Made by a program: the position numbers and the translations under genes. The notes below the pieces were generated by a model that searched no databases, was not told the origin of the DNA, and saw only the letters and a list, made by a program, of their open reading frames with translations. Below are positions 31,768 through 43,252 of a DNA stretch of 64,000 nucleotides, in pieces (positions within the stretch are counted from its first letter, which is position 1; the number at the start of each line of letters is the position of its first letter). Source of the stretch: Tritrichomonas musculus (Eukaryota > Parabasalia > Tritrichomonadida > Tritrichomonadidae); the NCBI GenBank assembly GCA_039105265.1, contig JAPFFF010000008.1:3100001-3164000 (forward strand). Reading direction: 5' to 3'.

Positions 31768-32109
31768 TTATTTTCTCAATGGATAAACTGGCGCATTGTT
31801 TGGAGTCATATAAGCTTGAATATCAAATCCTTTAGTCCGATCGGTGTGCGATTTAAACTTTGATTTTGCACTCTCTGTAAAAGAAAGAGGAATAGAAAAA
31901 ACAGCCGAATCATGATCTCCATCGTTTTTAAAGCTCACTGTTGACAAGTCTGTAGGTCCTAATGTTGGATCATAATTAAAGAAATGAAAGTTCTTTGGAT
32001 CCGGTGGTACAAATTCAAGACCACTGACCCATTTCTCTCTTTCTGCAATTAAGTTATGCTGCTTTCTCCATTCGTAGATGTTCGAAATATCACTTTCACT
32101 TAGATTCAT
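31768..32109 (-). CDS. small protein of 113 aa, unknown function
   Basis: I chose the ATG at the complement of 32107-32109 (MNLSESDISNIYEWRKQ), because the upstream extension is hydrophobic AT-run translation. The protein is hydrophilic, with no signal peptide or membrane segment. It contains a conserved-looking core (EFVPPDPKNFHFFNYDPTLG) and a basic C-terminus (VYPLRK). Short, Pro- and aromatic-rich proteins of this kind include microtubule-inner and other axonemal proteins, but I cannot place it in any family. It is convergent with the TKL kinase gene. AT-rich flanks and good codon usage support it as a real gene. Confidence 0.65.
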   Translation of the reverse strand: MNLSESDISNIYEWRKQHNLIAEREKWVSGLEFVPPDPKNFHFFNYDPTLGPTDLSTVSFKNDGDHDSAVFSIPLSFTESAKSKFKSHTDRTKGFDIQAYMTPNNAPVYPLRK

Positions 32110-32170
32110 AATAAAAATTTTAACAAATGAAAAAAATTGAATATAGAATAATCGTACAAAATTTTTGAAC

Positions 32171-32281
32171 TTACATATCAACATTTACATTGATTCTAAA
32201 TTCGTACAAAATATCACTCATACAACCTCCGAGAACAGCAACATCACTATTTCTTTTATCTAAGTCCAAAACAAAATAATT
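32171..32281 (-). pseudogene. possible N-terminal remnant of a ribokinase-like (PfkB) gene
   Basis: The minus strand is open for 36 codons and reads LDLDKRNSDVAVLGGCMSDI followed by LYEFR. The beta-strand VAVLGGCMSD resembles the first strand and glycine turn of ribokinase-type sugar kinases (compare VVVVGSCMTD in animal ribokinase). A stop follows after MSDILYEFRINVNVDM, and there is no start codon in frame. Only about 110 bp survive, so this is either a gene relic or a chance resemblance. Confidence 0.3.
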
Positions 32282-32821
32282 TTATTGTTATTTTTTTTAA
32301 TTATTCACAAATAATAACTTTGCTGTTGTACTCAACTACAATAATAAGTTTAAAACACAATTATTGCTATTTAAATAGCAAAAATTTTAATTTTTTTTTT
32401 TTTTTTTTCATTATAAAACAACCAATCTAATTAACAGCTTGTATATCTAGACATGCAAATACAAGCTCAACAATATGCGCCATTCTTTGACAAATGATTA
32501 ATTTTGAAATGAGAAATAAATATTTATAAAATGCATTCTAGCCCCCATTTTTCATATCACATTTCATTTCGGGCAAAATACCCCGTTTTCTCTTCACCTT
32601 GCAGAAGAGCAGAAAAGTGACACTGATTTTTCTCACAAAATTTGAGTGCCTATTCAAATTCCTTCATTTTATTTTTACATAGTTTATAAAATCATGTTAA
32701 ATAAACATTAAAAAGCATATTATTTGATTTAATCGAGAGAAAATATATAAGCGTAAAAAATATATAATATATTATTAACGGTCGTTTAAATATAAGACCA
32801 ATTTAAAAAGGCACTCTCTAT

Positions 32822-33203
32822 AAGATCAAGCAAGAACAATGAGCTTATTACTTTTCAAGATCAAGCAAGAACAACGAACTTATTACTTTTCAAGATCAAG
32901 CAAGAACAATGAGTTTATTACACTTTAAGATCAAGCAAGAACAATGAGTTTATTACACTTTAAGATCAAGCAAGAACAATGAGTTTATTACACTTTAAGA
33001 TCAAGCAAGAACAATGAGCTTATTACTTTTCAAGATCAAGCAAGAACAATTAGCTTATTACTTTTCAAGATCAAGCAAAAAAATAAACGCATTACACTTT
33101 AAGATCAAGCAAGAACAATGAACTTATTACTTTCCAAAATCAAGCAAGAACAATGAACTTATTACTTTTCAAGATCAAGCAAGAATAATGAACTTATTAT
33201 TAA
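32822..33203. repeat. 35-bp minisatellite, about 11 copies
   Basis: Units of the form AAGATCAAGCAAGAACAATG plus a 15-bp tail AGCTTATTACTTTTC start at 32822, 32857, 32892 and so on. Two tail variants (TACTTTTC and TACACTTT) alternate in blocks, showing local duplication. The array lies about 200 bp upstream of the transposase ATG. Confidence 0.92.
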
Positions 33204-33403
33204 AAAATTCAAATAATATTAAGCCAATTATTACAAATGAATAGTTGATTAATGTATCAAAATATAAGATATCTTCAAGAGTTAGTCAAATCATACAGCA
33301 TTCAAATTTGCTAACTTTTTCAATCAAATAATTGTTTATTTCTTATTGATTTATACTCTATTTACGATAGTTTATTCAATTTATCATATCACTTTTTAGC
33401 ATA

Positions 33404-35221
33404 ATGTATCAATATAATCCACTAAAAGAAAGGTTTCTAAATTCACTTAGTCAACCATCATTATATCAATCAGAATATAATTATATAAAACAACTCAAGC
33501 TTCAAAATAAAAAGGCTTCTTTTCAGAATTTATATACTCAGATTTGCAGATTTTCTTGGAGATTATGGAAGTTTACAGATATCCAAATTAAAGAAATGTT
33601 TTATGCTTACAGAGATACACAATGGGAAGCTATTCCTGATCTTTTCTCTTTTTTTAAAAGTGAAGAAGGCCAAAACAATTTTCGCCATTTCTTAGGAGCT
33701 CCTTTTTCATATTTGTATAATCATTGTTTCCCATATTTTACTTCTAGAGCAAATCTTCCATGGACAGAAGAGGAAGACAACCTTATATATAGGGCAGCTC
33801 GCGAATCGACACTTAATTTCTCATTGATGGCATTGTGTATACCCGGTAGAACAGGAAAAGAAATCTCATCAAGATTTCATGTGCTTGAAGCAAGAGGCAA
33901 TATTACAAAGCCAAATAAATCTCAAACAAATAGATTCAATAATTCAGTGCGGAGATATTTTCTACCCAAATTTGAGCAACAGCTAGCGAACGATTTAATT
34001 CAAATGCACAAAAAAGGCACACAGATAAATAAAATAATAATTAAACAAAAAGCCAAAGAATTATACTGTTCCAATGAAGTATTGGCTGAAAGAGCTACTT
34101 ATAATCATTTTGTGCATTGCGGTTTCGATATATTTGATGAAGAAAGACCAGGTGAATATACATTTCGCTTTTTGCAATATTGCGAAAAAATCAAAAAAGA
34201 TTTATCAGAGTGCGATAATGATAAAGAGCTTGATGACACGATTAATGCTATTATCGATGACTATAATTTGCCAAAGCCTATCTTTTCGCATACATGGATA
34301 GATGCATTCCTCCATAGAAATCGTTTATCATGGAGGAATGCACACTATTCAAGACGTGGATCAGTTGATCCGACATATTCTAAGATTTACATAAGCCAAG
34401 TAGCACATGCCGTAAATACGTATGGCTGGGATCTAACCTTTAATATGGATGAGACTTGTGTAAGGCTGAATAACTCATCCAAATTAACACTAGCGCCAAC
34501 AGGATCAAAAGTTATACCAATTGATCACCAACGAAACGATAAAGAAGCGGTTACAGTCATCGGAACAATAACAAAAAACAGTACACAAAAGCTAATTGTT
34601 TTGAGCAAAGGGACAGATGAAAAAAAAGCCAAGGAGAAATTTGGTAATAGAAAAGATATAGAAGTTTGGTGCACTAATACTCAAAGTGGCTGGACAAACG
34701 AAGAAATCACTATTCGTTATTTGAAATATGTACATAAAAATTTAGCACACAATACTCCATGCGCATTGATACTTGACGTGTATCCAGCACACAGAACTCA
34801 AAAAGTTATAGAAACAGCTGGTCGCCTTAAAATAGAGCTTATTTACGTACCAGCAAATGGCACAGGGATATTCTAGCCACTTGATAACAAAATATATGGA
34901 ATCGTAAAATCCAAATTGCGAGCAGCAGCAAACGCAAAAGGTGTATTTGTAGGACCTGAAAGGTGGAAAAATTTAGCTTCTTTATTTACAGAAGTCTGGG
35001 ATCAGATTAAGGAAAATCACCTCCAAGCAGCTTGGGATATTCCAAAATTGTATAAAAGTGTTGAAATCCAAGCAAATAGAAAGCCTGGTGATAATGATGA
35101 ATTTGTGATTGATGATTTAATTGAAAATTCTAGATATGAAGAAGAAGAAGAAGTTATTGATATATGTGAATCAGAAGATGAAAATTTAAATGTTGATGAT
35201 TTTGTAAATGAAGAAAATTAA
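33404..35221 (+). pseudogene. Myb/SANT-domain DDE transposase with one in-frame stop
   Basis: The frame runs 490 codons from the ATG at 33404 to a TAG at 34874-34876, then stays open in the same frame to 35221 (605 codons in all). A Myb/SANT-like domain (LPWTEEEDNLIYRA to TGKEISSRF, about residues 118-160) should bind the element ends. The DDE_1 catalytic domain has Asp349 (FNMDET), Asp458 (ALILDVYPAHR) and Asp494 (PLDNKIYG). The third Asp lies three codons after the stop, exactly where relatives read GIFQPLD, so the stop very likely arose from a Gln codon CAG. The protein ends in an acidic tail. Unless TAG is read through, the product lacks its third catalytic residue. I class it as a recently broken transposase. 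The 24-bp repeat array begins just after it. Confidence 0.85.
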
Positions 35222-35261
35222 AAAAGAAACAAAGAAGATCATCAAGGAAGAATAGAAAAGA

Positions 35262-35635
35262 TCAGCAACGAAGCTCAGAAAAGATCAGCAACAATGCAAT
35301 GAAGAAGATCAGCAACAATGCGATGAAGAAGATCAGCAACAATGCGATGAAGAAGATCAGCAACAATGCGATGAAGAAGATCAGCAACAATGCGATGAAG
35401 AAGATCAGCAACAATGCGATGAAGAAGATCAGCAACAATGCGATGAAGAAGATCAGCAACAATGCGATGAAGAAGATCAGCAACAATGCGATGAAGAAGA
35501 TCAGCAACAATGCGATGAAGAAGATCAGCAACAATGCGATGAAGAAGATCAGCAACGAAGCATAGAAAAGATCAGCAACGAAGCATAGAAATGATCAGCA
35601 ACGAAGCATAGAAAAGATCAGCAACGAAGCTTATA
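35262..35635. repeat. 24-bp minisatellite, about 11 exact copies plus degenerate flanks
   Basis: The unit AATGCGATGAAGAAGATCAG plus CAAC repeats almost perfectly from about 35290 to 35555. It is flanked on both sides by 23-bp variants (GAAGCATAGAAAAGATCAGC). The unit length is a multiple of three, so both strands read open as eight-residue repeats (MKKISNNA on plus). These frames have no support as genes. The perfect copies mean recent expansion. Confidence 0.92.
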
Positions 35636-36971
35636 AAAACCAACTGAAAAAAGAGAAATATAAGCACATACAAAAAATAAATAATGGAATGCAAATTTTA
35701 CCTTTTTTTTTTTTCCCATTCAATTATTCTGTGAGAATTATCAAATCTATGACCATATATATGACTTTTTGAACTGAAATTTACTTTATTAACATATTAG
35801 TGAATAACTTACTTCAATTAATAAGTTATTTTTCTTTATAATAATTAGCACCCAAAAACAATATTATTGTTTCAATGAGCATTATTCATTCTCATTTACT
35901 AACTAGCAGCAACTCATATGCAAATTAAAATTGCAATCCTAATTTTTACCAGTTAGAATATTGCCTAACACCCAAAAAATTTCCACATTACCATCTATCA
36001 ATAGATATTACCATTAATATACCCTTTTATTTAAATATTTATCCCATATGATTTCCGAGCATCCTTGTGCAATGTACATTCTCAAAAATCTCATAAAATT
36101 GCTTATCTTATTTGGATACGTGTTAATAATTTGTTTTACATTATTTCAATAATACTCATAATAAACATATTTTTAGTAAATGTACTAAAAAAAGCCATAA
36201 AATCTCTTTGTATTAAGTTCTATTTTTTTTAAAAACAGATAAGACTATAAAATCTCTTCGTATTAAGCTTAGAAAAGATAAGAATTCTCTATGCTAAAAT
36301 GTTGAATTATAATTCATGATTTTCAAATCAGCAAAAATGTGATAAAATAAAAGAATTTTCCAATTTATGACTAACGTGTTTTTTGTAGGATCAGTTACCT
36401 GTTTTATGAATATATTATCTTTGATCCAATATCAAGCAAAAAATTAAAATGTGAAATTGCACACATATTTATGTATAGTACCTTAAATACGTTTGTTTTG
36501 ACCAAAAAAAAAAGCTGAATCAACAAATATATAAATTTAAAAAAAGATAATTAGCTTCACTTTTTGAAACAAATAAAAACAATATTCCTTTTTTCATGAC
36601 CAATCGATTGAGAATTAACGAAAACCCATAATGGGAATACACTCGATGAAATCTATAAAACCAACATAAAAATATTGTGATAATACAATTTTAAAATTTG
36701 GCTCAATCATAATATTTTATCAATTTTAAATGCTTAAGAAACCAATTAAGATATATACTCAGTAATAAATTCTGAACTTCATTACTGCACGAGAAAAAAT
36801 AGATTAAATATAAATAAACGTATATAAAATTTTGGAATTTGAATCAATTTGAGAGAATAAAAAACAATTGAATGAAAAATCAAAAATGATAAAATCTCTT
36901 TTATTGAAAATTTGAATGAAAATGGCACTTTTCTACAAATCTGCAACGGCGATAAGAAAACGGGGTATTTT

Positions 36972-37609
36972 TTTGTTTATTTTTAGTTGAAAGTTGCATT
37001 TTAGCCCTCAATTTTTTTATTCATAAGTATTTTTCATTCCATAGACTTATCATTTCGCAAGTATTTCCCAAAATATTTTTTCTTTGTTGCTCGTATATGC
37101 ATATTACTAAATAAATAAATAGATTTGGTTGAAAATATAAAAAGATATTATTATTTATCTCTATTTATAGGTAAAAAGGACATCTTATCTCTTGAATTTG
37201 ATAGAAATAAAATGATTAAAGGTTTTATTCATAATATTTTCTCTTTATGGCTTTTTTTGAGATAATATATAATTTCCAGTATGAATCTTTTCCTTTTTAT
37301 TCTATCTATCATTAAATTGTTTATCGTAATAAAGTAATCATCAAAAATTATTGATGTTTTGTAGAATTTTTCGTTTTATTTTTATCTTTTTATGTTTTTT
37401 AACATAAAATTTCAATTTTTTTTTTTGGATTTATTTTTTTTTAATGTGATTTTTTTGATATTTTGTTAATGAAATTTACGATTATTCTCAATTGAAAAAG
37501 TTTTCAAAAAAGTGGGGGATAAAAAAACACATTTTTACATTTTTCCCCCCATTATTCCTTTCAATTTTTGGGGGCTAAAAAAAGTTCCCCTTAAAAAATT
37601 CAAATAATA
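36972..37609. other. spacer with G/C-run palindromes
   Basis: No gene. Notable are GTGGGGGATAAAAAA and TTTTTTCCCCCC (about 37514-37550), and TTTTTGGGGGCTAAAA (about 37565). These resemble, in inverted order, the TAGCCCCCATTTTTC near 32530, so they may be further ends of the Myb-DDE element or relics of a related one. Confidence 0.35.
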
Positions 37610-37617
37610 ATACAATA

Positions 37618-38143
37618 CTAGGCTTTTGTATCCAGTGAACTGAGTGTCCATTTTCGACTTTTTGTAAAAAGCTGTCACTTTTTTTGGACATAAAACTGCT
37701 TTTTTATTTAGTATTTTATTCAAAGATTTGTGTTGAAGTATCCAAAAAATTTTTTATTGGATACTTTATTTTTCCTTTAATAAACTCATTAATATCAGAA
37801 AAAAAGCAATAATAAATGTCTTAAACACCTACTATTCTGAATTTTTAAAAAACCTCTCAAATATGAATTATAAACTTTTCAAATTCACTAAGAATGATTT
37901 TGACCAAGAAGATCAACATTTGAAATAAAAAAAAAATTCAATGTAAATTTGGAGCGATATAATTGGTCAAACGAAATATACATTCAAAATAATCAATGAA
38001 AATTGAAAGGTGTATCCAAGATTGAATTAAAGTGTCCATTTTGGCTATTTTGGATACTCAAATTCTCTCAAAAAATAACGAACAAAAATGAGTATCCATT
38101 GGATACTTTTTGAATACAAACTCGTTTGGACACAAAAGCCTAG
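37618..38143. mobile_element. non-autonomous hAT-like MITE (526 bp)
   Basis: Inverted ends CTAGGCTTTTGTATCCA (37618) and the complement of CTAGGCTTTTGTGTCCA (ending 38143) are flanked by a perfect 8-bp duplication ATACAATA (37610-37617 and 38144-38151). The interior carries repeated GTATCCA / GTGTCCA boxes on both sides, which look like transposase-binding repeats. There is no coding capacity. Confidence 0.9.
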
Positions 38144-38618
38144 ATACAATATAAATTATTGAAAAACTATTAATTGAATTATTTCCGTTAAAATTGATAA
38201 ATAAGTTGCTTTTTGAAAAGATTTGATTTAACTATTGAAAAACCGAGATTTTACTTTTTGATAATTAGACAATTTTCTTTTTGTAATCATGATTTTGAAA
38301 ATATATAAGTGCTAAACAATCACTAATTTATATTCACCTTACAGTCAGCATTTGAATTTTTAATAGTAAATTACCAATGTGAATACTTTTTAAAGGAATT
38401 GATTTTTCTGAGTTTCAGAAAAATTAATTTTTTAAAATATCAATGAATATAAATTTAAAAATCTAAAAAATAAAATTTTTATATTAATAAACATATTTAT
38501 TAACTGCTTTTTAATAAAATTTATAGAATGACTTTTCTTTCATGAGAAAAACGTACCCTTTACAAAATTTAAACTAGCCAAATATTCACAGAAAAACTGA
38601 ATTCAATCAGTTTAAATA

Positions 38619-39572
38619 ATGGGAGCTTGTGGTTCTACGCCAACTTATGAGGACGTATTTATTGATGTCGAAAAACCTACTAGTTCATCGAACAATGGAA
38701 CCGAAACAAATTTAGCCGACGCAACTAGCAAAATTGTTCTTACAGACATTTTGGATCGATTTTCCAACTACCAGGACGTCCAAGCTCAGACAACCGCCGC
38801 TATTTCCAATCCAAGCGAAACAACAAATGAAAATGCATGGCAAGCCGTTTTACCGAATGTCGAATTTCAATCAGAAATATACGATTTCTCAAAAAATATA
38901 TCATCAGCTTTCTTAAATCTTATAAACTTCCTTATAAATGAAATTTCCACCAAAGGTGGATCAAATGCTAAAGTATCGAGATCACAATGTGAATTTTTAG
39001 AAGATTATCCTGTTGCTATCAACAGCATTTGCCAAATTTCACAAGCAATAATTCGTTTCGATAACATCAAAATGAGGCTTCCAAAACTTCTTGGCGACCT
39101 TTCATATTTTAGACGAACTGCACCAAGACGTCCAGATTTTTCAAACTATGATGAAATGTATGCTAAATCATCAGATATGACAATGTTCTTTGCAAATGCT
39201 AGCCCGCTGCTTTCCCGTTGCGTTCAAGAAGTTTCTTCTAAGTATTCAAAAGATCCTGAAAAATTTACATTAGTTTTAACTCTTATCGCTGACATAGCTG
39301 ACTCTTTAACATCTACAGTATTATACCATAAATTTTTAAATGATGCATCAAATGTAAAATGCTTATCTGGCGTATCTTACATGATAATCTTTTATGATAA
39401 TTTATCAACGTCTGGAGCGTTTACCGTTAAGTCACCAATACATCTCAAAGAATCTTTAACCACTCTAAAAAATTACTCACCACCACAGACAGAATTAATT
39501 AACACAGTTAAATATTCGAAACACTTTGGTGATCCTTCAACACCACCAAATATCAAAGAAATTCTGAATTGA
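38619..39572 (+). CDS. CYRI / FAM49-like Rac1-interacting protein
   Basis: A 317-aa protein, the usual length of the CYRI (FAM49, DUF1394) family, which binds active Rac and restrains the WAVE-Arp2/3 actin pathway in animals and amoebae. Gly2 in MGACGST fits N-myristoylation, as in animal CYRI-B. The Rac-binding signature DLSYFRRTAPR is present with Arg165 and Arg166 in place of the known essential arginine pair. Other family landmarks are NAWQAVLPN near 72-80, RFDNIKM near 146-152, FFANASPLL, and the C-terminal region with YSKHFGDPSTPPNIKEIL. No domain is missing. It should act at the plasma membrane in control of lamellipod-like spreading, which fits the amoeboid shift of trichomonads on contact, although that link is inference. 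A TCACA at 38586-38590 could be an initiator, weakly supported. Confidence 0.9.
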   Translation: MGACGSTPTYEDVFIDVEKPTSSSNNGTETNLADATSKIVLTDILDRFSNYQDVQAQTTAAISNPSETTNENAWQAVLPNVEFQSEIYDFSKNISSAFLNLINFLINEISTKGGSNAKVSRSQCEFLEDYPVAINSICQISQAIIRFDNIKMRLPKLLGDLSYFRRTAPRRPDFSNYDEMYAKSSDMTMFFANASPLLSRCVQEVSSKYSKDPEKFTLVLTLIADIADSLTSTVLYHKFLNDASNVKCLSGVSYMIIFYDNLSTSGAFTVKSPIHLKESLTTLKNYSPPQTELINTVKYSKHFGDPSTPPNIKEILN

Positions 39573-40735
39573 AGAGCTCCCAACATATTCTATCCATAAT
39601 TGATATTAACAATTTTTAATTCTTTATTTTACCAATTTTGTTAAATTTACTAAAATAAAAAAAAAAAAAAAATTATTTTTGTTTATTACCCAAAAAATTG
39701 CTCATGAGCAAGCATATTCTTCTCAAAAATGAAAGCATTAACGATTGAATTTTTTGAAACATCTAGCCACTTTTCAAAAAGTAGGGTAGATCTAAAAAAG
39801 GACACTTTTCGGTAGGCTATTTATCAATTCAATTATAAACAATAGATAATGGCCATTTATATATTTAAATTAAAAAAACAATAAACGTGTGGACATTTAT
39901 AAATTGAAATTCATTTTTTATCAATTATTACTCGAAATTGTTCTAGGCAAGGCAGCTTCATTACAATATAAAAAGTCTAGAATTCCAATTAGTTCACAAA
40001 GTTTCCCGATTACTTAAATTTTGTTACTTTTTTAGATTTGAAAATGAAAGATGTAGATCATTAATAGCATGATTCAAATGAAAGAAACTAACATCAATAT
40101 ACTTTAAACCAGCATGGGAGTCACTAGTATAGCTCGTAATAGCATTATACATTTATTTTCCATATGATTTTGATAAACTATTTTGCAAAACATGGAAAGA
40201 ATAGTTCATTATAATTAAAACTTGAATTAAATAAATATTAATATTCTCTATATCATCTTCTTGTTTTGTTTATTTATTTAATTCAAGTTTTAAATCAAGT
40301 TACTTTAAGAAGAAAATTTGACCTGTTTTTTGTCAATTTAAAGGTCAATTGAATCATTTTGGTTCAACTATTAAATATGAAGATTAATTCTCATATGAAA
40401 AAATAATAATTATAATAATTAAATTAATAAAAATATTTTATTTTATATTTTAAATAAATTTTATTAGCTTCTACTTTTTTTTTTCAAGAAAAATGTATAT
40501 TAATATGAAGGTAGGGGAAAATGTCTTGTAAACTAACGGTTATTGTAAAAGGTAGGGTAAAATGTCCTTTATTCAATCTACCACAAAGGTCGTACAACTA
40601 AATTGAATAAAAATAAAATTAAATAAATTTATATTTATCTTAATGAATAATTTATTTAATAATTATATTATATAATTTATATATTTTATATTAAATATTA
40701 TAATATGCAATTGTTGAAATAAAGACTTTAATTAA
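39573..40735. other. AT-rich spacer, possible old MITE
   Basis: No gene. GTAGATCTAAAAAAGGACAC near 39784 and an inverted GTCCTTTATTCAATCTAC near 40567 pair imperfectly and could be the ends of a decayed element. Neither clear boundaries nor a target duplication can be seen. Confidence 0.3.
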
Positions 40736-40743
40736 AATTCAAT

Positions 40744-41732
40744 TAAACCTTCGAAAGGTCACCCTAAAATAATAACCTGACCACAAAATTTTTTTTTTGG
40801 GTCACTACCCAAAAAAAAAATGAAGCGTTCGCGTTTGACCCTTTTATTTCTAGTGTATTTTTTGGATTATTTTTTATAAAACCATGTTCTATAATTAATT
40901 TTTTATTGATTCATGTATTTTTTTAAAGTGAATTTTGATTTTAGAAAACAAAATTTTATGATATGACTTGTTATATGAAATACTTTAAATTTTATTTAGA
41001 AAAGACTTTTTTATTTGAAAATCAAGTAAAAGTTTGTCAAAACAGGATAATCTTTTAAAATCTGAAATAGTTATTAATATATCTTAATATTGTATTCAAA
41101 CATGAAGTAAAAGAAAGAAATGCCAATATTTTTTAATTATATAAGTGATTAGTAACATTAATTAATAGCAAAATGAACTAAAATGCACAGTATAAACTAT
41201 GAAAAAAAGATAAAAAATATAAAACAAGTAAATGAATAGTTTGTATTATTTTAAATTTGTAGATTTCAAAGCTTAATATAAAAAAATATTACGTAACTTA
41301 AATTTATGTATAATTTCTCTTTTCATAAGTCATCTAAACAATAAATTAACTGACAATGAAAATCAGAAAAAAATATGATACAAAAAAAAATCAATTAACT
41401 TTCAAGAAAAAAGGTTTTCTGATATTAAAAATTGCAATTAAATAGAATAATAGAGAAAATAATTTCAAAAAACAATTTTTGAGAAAATTATCAGAAGCAT
41501 TATTCTAATGAAATAAAAATTTTTATTAAAAAGGATTAAAAAGCTTGTAAATTTTTTAATAAACCTTTTTTTATATAAATATTTATTCCACATTTTGAGA
41601 TAAATGAATTTTAAAAATTTCGGGTCAAAAACCGCTTCGGGTAGGCGGTAATTTGCGACCCCTGGTCAAAATATACCTAAAATTTTTGACCCGATTGAAA
41701 ATGGGTAAATCGGGTACCCCTTACAAGGTCTA
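40744..41732. mobile_element. non-autonomous hAT-like element (989 bp)
   Basis: A perfect 8-bp duplication AATTCAAT (40736-40743 and 41733-41740) brackets weakly inverted ends TAAACCTTCGAAAGG and the complement of TAGACCTTGTAAGGG (11 of 15). The subterminal regions hold GGGTCA / TGACCC and CCCAAAA boxes (40790-40850 and 41620-41720). The interior has no gene. The decayed ends suggest an older insertion than the others. Confidence 0.7.
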
Positions 41733-41743
41733 AATTCAATATA

Positions 41744-43252
41744 CAGGGTTGGACATACTAAATAGGAATTGAAAAAAAATTGAATAGTATCACTCATTCA
41801 ATCTCATTCAATTTTTTTTCAATAGCGTAAAATTACCTTGAAACTTTTTCTGTAGAATTGCCTTACTAAATGGGAAACTTTGAATACTGAAAATTATACA
41901 TTAATTTTTTTAATATCTCAAAAAATTGCATAGTAAAACAAGATTAAGTGTCAATTATATATGTAATATTTTATAGATTTTTATATAGAATTATATTATT
42001 TAAATTATTTAAAACGATTAACCTGATATCTTTATTTTGAAAAAATAATATTTTTAAGAAAATTTTAATGAGAATATATTTTAATAAAAGTAATGTTACT
42101 TGTCATAATTATTTAACAACTGTGTTGCATGTGAATAATGTTGTTTAATAATGATCTACAATTCAAATCTTCCCAAATAGAAAGGCAATTTCTCAGAAAA
42201 AGTTTCACTTTTAATCAATTTGGAAAATAGATATTTTAATGTTTAAAAATCCTACTCCAAAAGCGAATTTTGATCCAATAACTTTATCAGGCATGAAAAT
42301 ACCAAAGAATCATAATAGTAATATAGATAGATAATTTTCAAGTATAGTTAAAACATAGTTAAAGATCCTTATTCGTTTTATGTTTTAAATAGATACAAGA
42401 AAAAGAGCAACTACAAGTATTTCTGACTTTATTTTGGAATAGGATCAATGGTATACTAATAATGGTGATCTATAAAATCAAAAAGAAGGTTAAAAAGAAA
42501 TTATTCAATAACTTTTATTTTTTATTGCTCAAAATGTGATGCCATATTTTCTCTTTGAATAAAATTGCATAAAAGGTCCTAAATTCGATGAAAATACTCC
42601 TTATTATTTAAAATTAAAATTAGAAGCACTCAATGTTCATTGTATAACTTATAACTTTTTAAATAATGAAATTCAACGCAAGCTTCATATTTGCAAGTAT
42701 ATTTTAAAACCTATTTTTTGAAAAAGATACAAAATATTTGAATATTTAATCTCACATAAAATTCAATATCAACGTCATTTCAACAAAACCTTCTCTTAAA
42801 TATAAATTAAAACTATAAGAATAAAGTTTCTTGAAATATAATATATATTGAGTTATTAATAAATTTTAAAATCATACAAAATTTCCTCAGAAAGTTTCCC
42901 ATTTAAAAAGGCAAAACCATTCAATTTTAGAGTGTCAAAATTCCCATTTAGTAAGGCAAAAAAATAAATCTAAAAAACAAAAATAAAATGTAAATATCTC
43001 AAAATTTTTTCTATAAACTCAATTATTTTTTTAAAAAAATAAATAAATAACATTATAAATAATGCATTTTTTTAAAATCGAAAAATCATATTTTTCTATT
43101 CAAAATTTCCCAAATAGTAAGGCAATTAATTCAATTTTTGGCGGGAAAAAACAAAAACGCCGATAACCAGTTTGAATGGGTATTCAAAAAAAGTTTTTAA
43201 AAAGTGGATTGAGAAGATTGAGAGGCTTTCCCATTTTGTATGTCCAACCCTG
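41744..43252. mobile_element. mariner-like non-autonomous element (1.5 kb)
   Basis: The ends CAGGGTTGGACATACTAAAT and the complement of CAGGGTTGGACATACAAAAT are strongly inverted, and each abuts TATA, fitting a TA target. Internally a box like TTCCCATTTAGTAAGGCAA recurs in both orientations (about 41862, 42175, 42895, 42940, 43105), unusual for mariner and more like multi-site binding arrays. A TTGCATAGTAAAA at about 41926 matches the pogo-like ends at 12754-17303. There is no transposase frame. It starts three bases after the right duplication of the neighbouring hAT-like element. Confidence 0.7.

Larger units (their letters stand above)
32575..36971. mobile_element. Myb/SANT-DDE DNA transposon, about 4.4 kb, inverted ends
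   Basis: The left segment 32575-32619 (AAAATACCCCGTTTTCT, then TTGCAGAA and GAAAAGTG) matches the reverse complement of 36926-36971 at most positions, bracketing a broken DDE transposase. Outside this arm the two sides share a TAGCCCCCA / TAGCCCTCA-like segment, but in the same orientation, so the exact termini are unclear and no target duplication is certain. Inside, a 35-bp minisatellite precedes the gene and a 24-bp minisatellite follows it. About 1.3 kb to the right (35636-36925) holds nothing recognisable apart from direct repeats of ATAAAATCTCTTTGTATTAAG near 36200-36270. The left flank at 32282-32574 is AT-rich with a long T-tract near 32400. Confidence 0.6.

Noticed and set aside
32822-33203. 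CRISPR-like array
   Set aside because: The 35-bp units abut directly with no unique spacers, and the host is eukaryotic; it is a minisatellite.
35262-35565. Open frames on both strands through the 24-bp array
   Set aside because: They are open only because the repeat unit is a multiple of three; no start context or homology.
39780-40590. A MITE with GTAGATC...GGACAC ends
   Set aside because: The ends pair imperfectly and there is no target duplication, so it is mentioned only as a possibility in the spacer entry.
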